From contig NZ_JAQVBV010000009.1 in the NCBI RefSeq assembly GCF_028690125.1, positions 85,529 to 149,528 of the forward strand: 64,000 bases of DNA, read 5' to 3'. The first letter of the stretch is position 1. Every line of letters begins with the position of its first letter. The notes below the pieces were generated by a model. The model was given only the letters and a program-made list of their open reading frames with translations. It did no database searches and was not told the DNA's origin. Of the stretch, positions 16,984 to 25,474 are shown in pieces. The DNA comes from Bacteroides sp. Its GTDB lineage: Bacteria; Bacteroidota; Bacteroidia; Bacteroidales; Bacteroidaceae. The position numbers and the translations under genes are program-made.

Positions 16984-18852
16984 TTAATTGGCTATCTCAC
17001 TCAACTCTAACCAACGCATTGTTTTCTCATCAATCAAATCGTTTATTGCAGGCAAACGTTTTGACTTTTCTGTAAGTTCATCGACAGAAAGTGTACCGCT
17101 ACAAAATAATTCCTCAATCTGAGCTTTCTCTGTTTCTAAGTCTGCAATTTCCTTTTCCAGAAGCTCAAACTCACGTTTTTCCTTAAAGCTCATCTTTCGT
17201 TTGTCATTCAAACGGACACGAGCAGTCTTTTCTTCCTGTGGTTTTTCAGCTTCTTTTTCCTTCTGAGCTTTTGCTTCTTTCCAATCACGGTAATCACTAT
17301 AATTACCCGGAAAATCACGAATATCTCCCTGACCGTTGAACACTAATAAGTGATCGACTACTTTATCCATAAAGTAACGGTCGTGAGATACAACTATCAC
17401 ACAGCCTTTGAAACTTTGCAAATATTCCTCCAACACATTTAAAGTGATAATATCCAAATCATTGGTAGGCTCGTCCAACACGAGGAAGTTAGGATTACGC
17501 ATTAACACCGTACAAAGGTAAAGCCTACGACGCTCCCCCCCACTCAATTTATAAACATAATTGTGCTGTGTTTCGGGAGTAAATAAGAAATGTTGTAAGA
17601 ATTGTGAAGCAGTCAGTTTATTGCCGTTACCAAGTTCTATCACTTCGGCAATATCTTGCACTACATCAATCACTTTCATCTTTTCATCGAACTGAAGACC
17701 GTCCTGGGAATAATAACCGAAACGAACCGTTTCGCCAATATCCAATATTCCGCTATCAGGCTGTACCAATCCTATCAGTATTTTTATAAAAGTAGATTTT
17801 CCTGTTCCGTTGTTTCCAACAATTCCCATCTTTTCGTAACGGGAAAAGATGTAAGAGAAATCTTCCAAAATCTTTAAGTCACCGAAACTTTTGGAAAGAT
17901 GATCGGCTTCAAATATTTTGCTACCAATATAAGAAGCTTTCACTTCTAACTTCACATTATCATTGCGAAGATGTTGCTTAGCAACCTTTTCTAATTCGTA
18001 AAAGGCATCTTCCCGATAACGGGCTTTATGTCCACGTGCCTGAGGCATCCGCCGCATCCAGTCGAGTTCCGTCCGGTAAAGATTGTTCGCACGCTCTATT
18101 TCCACGCCTTTAGCTTCAATACGTTCTTCACGTTTTTCCAGATAATAACTGTAATTTCCTTTATACTGATAAATTTTCCGATTATCTATCTCCATAATCT
18201 CCGAACATACACGATCAAGAAAATAGCGGTCATGTGTCACCATTAGCAGACTCAGATTGGTACGACGAAGATATTCCTCCAACCATTCGGTCATATCAAG
18301 ATCTAAGTGATTGGTAGGCTCATCAAGAATTAATAAATCAGGTTCAGTGATCAATGCGTTGGCTAATGCAATACGCTTCAACTGACCACCTGAAAGTTGT
18401 TTCACCTGCTGATCAAAGTTGCGAATTTTCAATTGAGAAAGAATTTGTTTGGCTTTCTGTTCATATTCCCATGCTTTTTCATGGTCCATACGTACCAACA
18501 GATCTTCCAATCCGGGATGACCAACTGTCTCCATACAACGTTCGTACTCTTTAATAAGTTCTACGGTACTATTTCCATGATGAAAACAAGCTTCAAGTAC
18601 AGTTAGTTCTTCGGGATATTGAGGATCTTGTTCCAGATAATCTACACGGAGATCACGCCGAAACACAATGTTACCATTATCATATCCTTCCTTTCCGGCA
18701 ATAATATTGAGTAAAGTCGTTTTACCGCTACCGTTCTTGGCGATAAGTCCGACACGTTGCCCTTCGGCAATGCCAAAAGATATATTTTCCATCAAGACCA
18801 AATCACCGAAGGACTTGGTAAGATTGTCTACTTGTAAATAAGGTACTGCCAC
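16984..18852 (-). CDS. ABC-F family ATPase (Uup/EttA-like), GTG start
   Basis: A 622-residue protein with two ABC domains and no membrane segments. Walker A motifs are AKNGSGKTTLL (about 38-48) and GNNGTGKSTF (about 342-351). Signature motifs are LSGGQLKRIALA and LSGGERRRLYL, each followed by LDEPTNHLD or LDEPTNDLD. The C-terminus (about 530-622) is a charged coiled-coil typical of Uup-type members. These proteins act on the ribosome rather than in transport. The only in-frame start at the conserved MAVPYLQ sequence is GTG. It lies 35 bp after the DUF3805-type gene and is probably cotranscribed with it. Confidence 0.92.
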   Translation of the reverse strand: MAVPYLQVDNLTKSFGDLVLMENISFGIAEGQRVGLIAKNGSGKTTLLNIIAGKEGYDNGNIVFRRDLRVDYLEQDPQYPEELTVLEACFHHGNSTVELIKEYERCMETVGHPGLEDLLVRMDHEKAWEYEQKAKQILSQLKIRNFDQQVKQLSGGQLKRIALANALITEPDLLILDEPTNHLDLDMTEWLEEYLRRTNLSLLMVTHDRYFLDRVCSEIMEIDNRKIYQYKGNYSYYLEKREERIEAKGVEIERANNLYRTELDWMRRMPQARGHKARYREDAFYELEKVAKQHLRNDNVKLEVKASYIGSKIFEADHLSKSFGDLKILEDFSYIFSRYEKMGIVGNNGTGKSTFIKILIGLVQPDSGILDIGETVRFGYYSQDGLQFDEKMKVIDVVQDIAEVIELGNGNKLTASQFLQHFLFTPETQHNYVYKLSGGERRRLYLCTVLMRNPNFLVLDEPTNDLDIITLNVLEEYLQSFKGCVIVVSHDRYFMDKVVDHLLVFNGQGDIRDFPGNYSDYRDWKEAKAQKEKEAEKPQEEKTARVRLNDKRKMSFKEKREFELLEKEIADLETEKAQIEELFCSGTLSVDELTEKSKRLPAINDLIDEKTMRWLELSEIAN

Positions 18853-18887
18853 TTAGGTTAGTGATTAGTTAGTTTATGATGATTAAA

Positions 18888-19688
18888 TTAATTAAGTATC
18901 GATTTATATTCTTCAACGACATTACAAGGCTGACCTGCTTTTATCTTGCTCCAAACCAATTTCATAGGATCAATCACTTGATCATGATACTGAAGGACAG
19001 GTACTTCACGGTTACCATCAATTAAAGTCTTCCATTCCGCTCCCTCTACCTCATTGGCAAAAATAGTGCAAACCGTTATGCCGATTGCCAGCCATTCATC
19101 TTTCTTTTTCAACCCTATCTTACCACTATTAATCACTTGCTGAAGCTTCTGCAAGTCTTCTTCGATACCTTGAAAGTCCTTTTTCAACTCCTGCTTCACA
19201 ATAGAAACCACCCATTCAAATCCTTCATTAATCTGATAAATCTCCGACAAACGGACAGGGATGAGTTCGGCAGGGTATTTTTGCCCATCCTTACGGATTT
19301 CCAATGTAGCAATAACAGCTTCTGCCTCCTTTACATCTTCACCTTTAGGCACAGTAAATGAACATTCAAAAGCCAAATCATCTATTCCGGTAATCCATAG
19401 GTGAGAAGTATAGTAAGTCCCTTCTTCCTGAAACATTTCTTTGCTATATGCACATTCCAACATACCAATCTTTACCAAAGAAGCGGTCTCGTTCTCTTTC
19501 AATTCCTGCCGAACAGCTTTTTTACCATAGTCTGTTTCCCCTTTATAAGCAGATATACGAAAGTTTCCCGTCCACACATCGGGATTATAAAAAAGAAAGG
19601 AGCCTTCACCATCCTCGAACTCGTTCCAGTACGACGGATAAATCATGGAGAACCATGCCCCCGGAGAGATAAATTTCTTGCCTTGCAT
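18888..19688 (-). CDS. DUF3805/DUF3806-like protein of unknown function
   Basis: A 266-residue soluble protein with no signal peptide. The N-terminal part (FISPGAWFSMIYPSYWNEFED) and the Trp/Tyr-rich beta pattern up to about residue 140 resemble DUF3805, and the helical C-terminal part resembles DUF3806, both known mainly from Bacteroides. The molecular function is unknown. It shares a likely transcript with the ABC-F gene. Family names are from memory. Confidence 0.7.
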   Translation of the reverse strand: MQGKKFISPGAWFSMIYPSYWNEFEDGEGSFLFYNPDVWTGNFRISAYKGETDYGKKAVRQELKENETASLVKIGMLECAYSKEMFQEEGTYYTSHLWITGIDDLAFECSFTVPKGEDVKEAEAVIATLEIRKDGQKYPAELIPVRLSEIYQINEGFEWVVSIVKQELKKDFQGIEEDLQKLQQVINSGKIGLKKKDEWLAIGITVCTIFANEVEGAEWKTLIDGNREVPVLQYHDQVIDPMKLVWSKIKAGQPCNVVEEYKSILN

Positions 19689-19715
19689 TCTCTTTCATTT
19701 TAAGAATTATGAATG

Positions 19716-19723
19716 CAAAGATA
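19716..19723 (-). promoter_or_regulatory. promoter -7 element for the DUF3805-type gene
   Basis: TATCTTTG on the minus strand is an exact match, about 27 bp before the ATG at 19688. Confidence 0.6.
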
Positions 19724-19790
19724 AAAATAAAAAGTGGAAAGTAATTTCAATCACTCAAAGAAAGGCTGATAAACAATATGAAAAGCAGTA

Positions 19791-20984
19791 CTATTTTCCT
19801 ATCGGCTGTATTTTTCGACGTACATCTTTGGAGATTTCCAGAAACATATAATTCAGTTTGGCAGAATGAATTCCTTTTTCATTCTCCTTATATTTCTTAT
19901 TCGCATATTCTTTGGATTTCTCGAAAGTCAGCAATGACATCTCATTTTGAGATTTACCTACCATGGTAGAATCCAATTGTTCATCCGGGAAAAAGTCATC
20001 CATATCTACGTCACCAATCATTGTAGTCTCCAAGAAATTCATATTTTTATGAGAATTGTCTGTATAATAACCAACAAACATATGTCCCGGCGTACGTACC
20101 AGAATTGGTTCAATATTAATGGCACGAAGTAACGAAGCAAACAGTACACTACCGTCTACACAGTTAATCTGTGAAGACTCTAAAGCATCATCAAATGTAC
20201 GGACACGCTGAGAAAATACTACATTACTGGACAAACTCGTATTGGACACAGAGCTATAACGGAATTTACGTTTCTGCAATACATTCCAAAGTGCATATAC
20301 CTGTTTGTCTACAGCATCTTTTGCCGTACTCTGATATCCAAGAAAACGATTCACAATACGAGTATTTAATGCTTCACGAAGCAGTTGGTCAATCATCGGA
20401 TTCTCCTCATTGACATACGCAGCAAAAAAAATACTCGTGTCATGAAACTTAGTTCCATTTGCCACATATCCCAACAAACATTCATTAATACTACGTACTG
20501 AGAATGTACGAACCCGCTGTCCCAAATTCTCCCCATTTATCTCCACTTCTACTGCTACACTAATAGGTTCTGCCTGCGCATTATTCTTTAATGCTTCATA
20601 ATTCCAGATAATATCCGGATAAATGGTATATTCCGTCCGTGGTTTATTTAAAATAAATTCTGATACGGAACGGGAAAAGAAAGGGGTCTCCGCCACCTCT
20701 ATCCGCACACGGCTATAGGCAGTTCTTGATTTTACCCGAACAGCAATACAAGATTTCGGATTCCCCAGATACATAGAATCCGAAGGAGTGATGACCTGTG
20801 CATCTGTAGTAGCTACCGACAGGATAGCCGACGGAAAAATATTTCCTCCCAAATTATCTACAATCTCAAAATCCGTATTAAAAGAAGCGTATTTAAAAAC
20901 AGACATCCCTCCGATTAATAGCAAGATAGCAATAACGATGCCTATTATTTCGCGTCGATGCTGTTTAAAGTCAAATTTTATCAT
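19791..20984 (-). CDS. membrane-anchored transglutaminase-like protein
   Basis: A 397-residue protein with a single N-terminal membrane helix (about 13-30) and the rest outside the cytoplasm. A beta-rich region (about 60-170) is followed by a transglutaminase-like core: C275 in INCVDGSVLFASLLRA, His in TPGHMFVGYY, and an acidic residue in FLETTMIGD. This is the papain-like Cys-His-Asp/Glu arrangement. Bacterial members include proteases and peptidoglycan-linked enzymes. A role in envelope protein or peptide processing is inferred, and the substrate is unknown. Confidence 0.75.
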   Translation of the reverse strand: MIKFDFKQHRREIIGIVIAILLLIGGMSVFKYASFNTDFEIVDNLGGNIFPSAILSVATTDAQVITPSDSMYLGNPKSCIAVRVKSRTAYSRVRIEVAETPFFSRSVSEFILNKPRTEYTIYPDIIWNYEALKNNAQAEPISVAVEVEINGENLGQRVRTFSVRSINECLLGYVANGTKFHDTSIFFAAYVNEENPMIDQLLREALNTRIVNRFLGYQSTAKDAVDKQVYALWNVLQKRKFRYSSVSNTSLSSNVVFSQRVRTFDDALESSQINCVDGSVLFASLLRAINIEPILVRTPGHMFVGYYTDNSHKNMNFLETTMIGDVDMDDFFPDEQLDSTMVGKSQNEMSLLTFEKSKEYANKKYKENEKGIHSAKLNYMFLEISKDVRRKIQPIGK

Positions 20985-21027
20985 TATCAGTTAGCATATA
21001 TTATAATCTATTATCGTATATCTCTAA

Positions 21028-21035
21028 CAAAGATA
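21028..21035 (-). promoter_or_regulatory. promoter -7 element for the transglutaminase-like gene
   Basis: TATCTTTG on the minus strand, about 44 bp before the ATG at 20984. Confidence 0.6.
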
Positions 21036-21111
21036 ACAAATAGCAATCATTAATTCCTTCCTTACCCCATAAAAACTTTCAAAATATCTGCCGAAAGGGT
21101 CTTTTGTTCAA

Positions 21112-21128
21112 TGTAACACGAATGTAAT
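21112..21128 (+). promoter_or_regulatory. candidate PhoB-type binding site (direct repeat, 11-bp period)
   Basis: TGTAAC (21112-21117) and TGTAAT (21123-21128) repeat with an 11-bp period, the spacing used by PhoB/OmpR-family dimers. The site lies about 40 bp upstream of the -33 element of the adjacent response-regulator gene, suggesting autoregulation. Confidence 0.4.
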
Positions 21129-21164
21129 ATTTGTTTCATCTGCCCGTAACAAAGTCTCCCCATC

Positions 21165-21197
21165 TTTGTGGCAAAATAAAATAAAAATGTAACTTTG
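21165..21197 (+). promoter_or_regulatory. complete promoter of the two-component operon
   Basis: TTTG at 21165-21168 and TAACTTTG at 21190-21197 are 21 nt apart, matching the Bacteroidetes consensus. The ATG follows at 21220. Confidence 0.72.
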
Positions 21198-21219
21198 TCA
21201 TATTAATACATAATACATT

Positions 21220-21909
21220 ATGAATGATTACCGCATTTTAGTTGTCGATGATGAAGAAGACCTCTGCGAGATCTTGAAATTCAATCTGGAAAATGAAGGA
21301 TATGAAGTCGATACTGCCAATTCTGCCGAAGAAGCATTGAAAATGGATATCAGCAGCTACAACCTGCTGCTTCTGGATGTAATGATGGGAGAAATCTCTG
21401 GATTTAAAATGGCAAATATGTTGAAGAAGGATAAGAAGACAGACAAGGTACCTATCATCTTTATCACAGCCAAAGACACTGAAAACGATACTGTCACAGG
21501 TTTCAATCTTGGAGCGGACGATTATATCTCGAAACCTTTTTCATTGCGTGAAGTTATTGCCCGCGTGAAAGCTGTTTTACGTCGCACAACGACTATAGAA
21601 GAAGAAAAGGCTCCCGAACGCCTCGTATACCAATCACTCGTAATCGACATCACCAAAAAGAAAGTAAGTATCGACGGCGAAGAAATACCACTCACTAAAA
21701 AAGAATTTGAAATACTACTTCTGTTAGTGCAAAACAAGGGACGTGTCTTTTCGCGCGAAGATATCCTTGCACGTATTTGGAGCGATGAAGTATATGTGCT
21801 CGATCGTACAATCGATGTTAATATCACCCGTTTGCGCAAAAAGATAGGCGAATATGGTAAATGTATTGTTACCCGCCTAGGATATGGATATTGCTTTGAA
21901 GCTGAATAA
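21220..21909 (+). CDS. OmpR/PhoB-family response regulator
   Basis: A 229-residue protein with a receiver domain (about 1-125; acidic pair D10-D11, phosphoacceptor D53 in LLLLDVMMGE, K in ISKPFS) and a winged-helix Trans_reg_C domain (about 135-229; LTKKEFEILLLL and VDVNITRLRKKIG in recognition-helix position). The kinase gene follows after 9 bp, so they form one operon. The pairing with a PhoR-like kinase suggests a PhoB-type role, perhaps in phosphate response, but no phosphate genes are nearby. It does not match what I remember of Bacteroides RprY. Confidence 0.92.
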   Translation: MNDYRILVVDDEEDLCEILKFNLENEGYEVDTANSAEEALKMDISSYNLLLLDVMMGEISGFKMANMLKKDKKTDKVPIIFITAKDTENDTVTGFNLGADDYISKPFSLREVIARVKAVLRRTTTIEEEKAPERLVYQSLVIDITKKKVSIDGEEIPLTKKEFEILLLLVQNKGRVFSREDILARIWSDEVYVLDRTIDVNITRLRKKIGEYGKCIVTRLGYGYCFEAE

Positions 21910-21918
21910 TTAAAGACC

Positions 21919-23700
21919 ATGAACCTACCTGTCACTCAAAAACATTTCCTTTCTTTCAGCCGGAAGTTATTCCTTTCGGTTATATCGCTATTTCTGGTAT
22001 TTGCCGTATGTTTTATTGCCTATCAATATCAACGTGAAAAAGAATATAAAATCGAACTGCTAAATATGCAGTTGCAAGATTATAACAGCCGTTTGTATGA
22101 ACAATTGAATGTAACTCCGCCCATCGAAAAAGCAACCAATGAATACATCCGTAATCACTCTTTAAATGATTTGCGTGTAACATTGATCGATTTGCAGGGA
22201 AATGTAATATATGACACTTATCAAACTCCTAATAACAAAATTGAAAATCACCTAAATCGTCCGGAAGTACAGAAGGCTTTGAAAAACGGTAACGGATTTG
22301 ACGTACGACGTACTTCGGAGACAACAGGAGTACCCTATTTTTATTCGGCCACACGTTATGGAGATTATATCATCCGTTCGGCATTACCTTATAACGTCAG
22401 CCTGATCAATAATCTGAAAGCTGACCCACATTATTTGTGGTTTACTGTTATCGTATCCTTGCTACTAATTATCATCTTTTATAAATTTACCAAAAAACTG
22501 GGAACTTCCATCAGCCAGCTCCGTGAGTTTGCCATGCGTGCCGACCGGAACGAGCCTATCGAAATGGAGATAAATTCCGCCTTTCCACACAATGAACTTG
22601 GAGAGATATCTCAGCATATTATACAGATTTACAAACGTCTACACGAAACCAAGGAAGCTCTTTATATTGAGCGTGAAAAACTGATTACCCACTTACAGAC
22701 TTCTCATGAAGGACTGGGCGTGTTCACAAAAGACAAAAAAGAAATTCTGGTGAATAATCTATTCACTCAATACAGTAATCTGATCTCGGACTCTAATCTG
22801 GAAACAACGGAGGAAGTGTTTGCTATTGAGGAACTGAAAGAAATTACTCATTTCATTAACAAGAACCAACAACAACGTTCCAGAGGAAAAGATGAGAAAA
22901 GAATGTCGGTAACGATCAACAAAAACGGACGGACATTTATTGTAGAGTGCATCATCTTTCAGGATGCAAGTTTCGAAATTTCTATCAATGATGTCACCCA
23001 AGAAGAAGAACAGGTAAGACTAAAACGACAATTAACGCAAAATATTGCTCATGAACTAAAAACACCTGTAAGTAGTATTCAAGGATACTTAGAGACAATT
23101 GTCAATAACGAGACAATACCAAGAGATAAAATGAATACTTTCCTCGAACGTTGTTATGCACAGAGTAATCGATTAAGTCGTCTGCTTCGTGATATCTCCG
23201 TCCTTACCCGTATGGACGAAGCCACAAATATGATCGATATGGAACGGATAGATATTAGTCAATTGGTTGGCAATATCATCAATGAGGTGTCTTTGGAACT
23301 TGAAGAAAAGCATATCACTGTAGTCAATTCTCTCAAAAAAAGTATTCAAATCAAAGGCAATTATTCATTGCTTTATTCCATCTTCCGTAATCTGACGGAT
23401 AATGCCATTGCATATGCCGGAACCAACATACAAATCAATATCAATTGTTTCCGCGAAGACGAAAACTTCTATTATTTCAGTTTTGCCGACACAGGTATCG
23501 GTGTATCGCCTGAACACCTGAACCGTCTTTTCGAACGTTTCTATCGCGTAGATAAAGGACGTTCGCGGAAGTTGGGTGGAACAGGACTGGGGTTGGCTAT
23601 TGTAAAAAATGCGGTGATTATTCATGGGGGAAGTATTTCCGCCAAAAATAATCAAGGAGGTGGGCTTGAATTTGTGTTTACATTGGCAAAAGAGAAATAA
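21919..23700 (+). CDS. PhoR-like membrane sensor histidine kinase
   Basis: A 593-residue kinase. Two membrane helices (about 15-33 and 173-190) flank a periplasmic sensor of about 140 residues. A HAMP-like linker and a PAS-like region (about 250-365) follow. HisKA carries H378 in NIAHELKTPVSS. The HATPase domain shows the N-box (NLTDNAIAYA), G1 (FADTGIGVS), F-box (LFERFYRV) and G2 (GGTGLGLAIVKN). It should phosphorylate the upstream regulator. The signal is unknown. Confidence 0.92.
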   Translation: MNLPVTQKHFLSFSRKLFLSVISLFLVFAVCFIAYQYQREKEYKIELLNMQLQDYNSRLYEQLNVTPPIEKATNEYIRNHSLNDLRVTLIDLQGNVIYDTYQTPNNKIENHLNRPEVQKALKNGNGFDVRRTSETTGVPYFYSATRYGDYIIRSALPYNVSLINNLKADPHYLWFTVIVSLLLIIIFYKFTKKLGTSISQLREFAMRADRNEPIEMEINSAFPHNELGEISQHIIQIYKRLHETKEALYIEREKLITHLQTSHEGLGVFTKDKKEILVNNLFTQYSNLISDSNLETTEEVFAIEELKEITHFINKNQQQRSRGKDEKRMSVTINKNGRTFIVECIIFQDASFEISINDVTQEEEQVRLKRQLTQNIAHELKTPVSSIQGYLETIVNNETIPRDKMNTFLERCYAQSNRLSRLLRDISVLTRMDEATNMIDMERIDISQLVGNIINEVSLELEEKHITVVNSLKKSIQIKGNYSLLYSIFRNLTDNAIAYAGTNIQININCFREDENFYYFSFADTGIGVSPEHLNRLFERFYRVDKGRSRKLGGTGLGLAIVKNAVIIHGGSISAKNNQGGGLEFVFTLAKEK

Positions 23701-23865
23701 TCCCTTTATTACATTATATCATCAATATATAATAATTACCGCCATTTTACTTCTATCATAAACTCCACCCATATATTCGCATCATCCGATCACTCCAGGC
23801 AGAGAATTGAGCAGTATATCATAGGGGGCTTTCATCTACACTATCCATCTATGGTGTTTTCATCG

Positions 23866-23909
23866 CTTTGCATTAAACTTTTTCTTTGACAAAAAAGTTT
23901 AATGCAAAG
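23866..23909. repeat. perfect 18-bp inverted repeat hairpin
   Basis: CTTTGCATTAAACTTTTT (23866-23883) and its exact complement (23892-23909) are separated by 8 nt. It lies 165 bp after the kinase stop. It could act as a terminator in either direction or be a dispersed hairpin element. The rest of the 23701-24092 interval shows only the promoter of the next gene. Confidence 0.7.
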
Positions 23910-24017
23910 TTTCCTTAGAAGTATAGTTCACTTGCTGAAGCATAAATATTTTAAAAGATATTATTAAAAGCAGAACACTTTTATTCTTGTTTTCAGGAAT
24001 TTTCTTTCAGGAAACAC

Positions 24018-24048
24018 TTTGAAGAAAATAAAAAGGGAGTTATCTTTG
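24018..24048 (+). promoter_or_regulatory. complete promoter of the thioredoxin-like lipoprotein gene
   Basis: TTTG at 24018-24021 and TATCTTTG at 24041-24048 are 19 nt apart. The ATG at 24093 follows with a 5' leader of about 35 nt. Confidence 0.72.
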
Positions 24049-24092
24049 CCTCAACAAATACGAAGAAATGTTTAACATAAAAGCAGTAAGTT

Positions 24093-25031
24093 ATGAAAAC
24101 AAATATAAACCTCCTTTCAGCCCTTTGTTTTATTCTTATTTGCATCTCTTGCAAAAGCGGAAACGTTTCTAGCCAAAACAAAAATGAAGTACCACAAGAT
24201 AGCATCAAAGCCTTCATTTTGCCTTCAATTCCGCAAATGATGACAACTCCTGAACAGCGTGCTGACTTTCTCGTAAAGCACTATTGGGATAACGTAAACT
24301 TTGCTGATACAAACTATATTCATCATCCCGACATCACCGAACAAGCATGGGCGGATTATTGCGATATTCTCAATCATGTACCTTTGGAAACTGCCCATGA
24401 GGCTATAAAGAAGACTATCAAACAAACCAATGTAGATAAAAAAGTATTTTCTTATATTACTAATTTAGCCGATAAATATTTATATGATCCTAACTCGCCG
24501 CTACGTAACGAAGAGTTTTACATTCCTGTGTTGGAAGCGATGATTACCTCTACCGTACTGGATGAAACCGAAAAGATACGTCCTAAAGCTCGTCTAAAAC
24601 TAGCTCATAAAAACCGTATCGGGACAAAAGCATTGGATTTCACATACACTTTAGCTTCCGGGGCACAAGGTTCCCTCTATCAGCTAAAAGCTGATAATAT
24701 ACTTTTATTCCTTAATAATCCGGGTTGCCACGCTTGCACCGAAACTATAGAACAACTGAAAAATGCTCCTATCATCAACAAACTTTTAAAAGAAAATAAG
24801 TTGATCGTTCTCTCTGTGTATCCGGATGAAGAATTGGATGAGTGGAAAAAACACTTGAGTGAATTTCCGAAAGAATGGATTAACGGTTACGACAAAAAGT
24901 TTACCATTAAAGAACAACAAGTTTACGACCTGAAGGCAATACCGACTTTATATCTTTTGAACAAGGAGAAAATCGTATTACTCAAGGATGCCACTGCACA
25001 AGCTGTTGAGGAGTATCTGACGATACATTAA
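24093..25031 (+). CDS. thioredoxin-like lipoprotein with a DUF5106-type N-terminal domain
   Basis: A 312-residue protein with a lipoprotein signal (lipobox ICISC, lipidated C20). An N-terminal helical domain (about 55-180) resembles the DUF5106 region found before thioredoxin folds in Bacteroides. The C-terminal thioredoxin-like domain has the redox motif GCHAC (C212, C215) and the cis-Pro motif AIPTLYL. It probably acts in the periplasm in disulfide or thiol chemistry. The gene has its own promoter and is separated from the B12 operon by the riboswitch region. Confidence 0.83.
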   Translation: MKTNINLLSALCFILICISCKSGNVSSQNKNEVPQDSIKAFILPSIPQMMTTPEQRADFLVKHYWDNVNFADTNYIHHPDITEQAWADYCDILNHVPLETAHEAIKKTIKQTNVDKKVFSYITNLADKYLYDPNSPLRNEEFYIPVLEAMITSTVLDETEKIRPKARLKLAHKNRIGTKALDFTYTLASGAQGSLYQLKADNILLFLNNPGCHACTETIEQLKNAPIINKLLKENKLIVLSVYPDEELDEWKKHLSEFPKEWINGYDKKFTIKEQQVYDLKAIPTLYLLNKEKIVLLKDATAQAVEEYLTIH

Positions 25032-25106
25032 AAGGAAAATCCGAAGCCTTATCTTCAAAGATTAATTTCCTTTCTCTCCTTTCTTGCACAAGACAAATAA
25101 ACTACC

Positions 25107-25114
25107 TATCTTTG
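25107..25114 (+). promoter_or_regulatory. promoter -7 element of the cobalamin-regulated operon
   Basis: TATCTTTG is an exact TAnnTTTG match just upstream of the riboswitch fold, so transcription starts essentially at the aptamer. Confidence 0.68.
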
Positions 25115-25119
25115 CAACG

Positions 25120-25298
25120 CATTGGTTCTCAATCCTCATATACGAGGAAGCGATTAAAAGGGAATCAGGTGTAAATCCTGAACAGTCCCGCTGCTGTAAG
25201 TTCCAGATAATATGTTGTGAACAATCTACTTCACGAGCCACTGGGAAGAAATTTCCGGGAAGGCGTTCGCAACAGGAACAAGTCAGAAGACCTGCCAT
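25120..25298 (+). promoter_or_regulatory. cobalamin (adenosylcobalamin-type) riboswitch
   Basis: The classical conserved segments occur in order: AAAAGGGAATCAGGTG followed by AAATCCTGAACAGTCCCGC, GCTGTAAG, GCCACTGGG (25237-25245), GGGAAGGC, and the B12 box AGTCAGAAGACCTGCC (25281-25296). It controls the downstream BtuB-like operon. A 14-codon ORF (25297-25341) starts at its 3' edge, but nothing shows that it is translated. Binding of B12 should favour the terminator at 25427-25462. Confidence 0.95.
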
Positions 25299-25426
25299 GC
25301 AAACCTATTCACTGCTTTCGAGGAAAAAGCGTAGAGTCTAATGAACCGGACAAATCGTCTATCATTTCATTCAACACTCTGATTCAGAGAAAGTGTGTAT
25401 ATAATAAACTCTGCCAAGTTTATTGT

Positions 25427-25462
25427 GTGTCCGGTCGAAGAGATTTCGCCCGGACACTTTTT
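25427..25462 (+). terminator. riboswitch expression-platform terminator with competing antiterminator
   Basis: GTGTCCGG (25427-25434) and CGAA pair with TTCG and CCGGACAC (25450-25457), giving 12 bp with one mismatch, followed by a run of five T ending 12 bp before the btuB-like ATG. ACCGGAC at 25345-25351 can instead pair with GTCCGGT at 25429-25435, which would open this stem. A further hairpin AATAAACT/AGTTTATT lies just before it. The platform thus looks like transcriptional on/off control. Confidence 0.75.
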
Positions 25463-25474
25463 AAAACAAATTAA

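Noticed and set aside
21220..21909. Identification of the response regulator as RprY
   Set aside because: The N-terminal sequence differs clearly from the RprY sequence I remember, and the pairing and repeat suggest a PhoB-type regulator.
25084..25474. Two 85-codon ORFs across the B12 leader
   Set aside because: They read through the conserved aptamer and the terminator, which fully explain the region.
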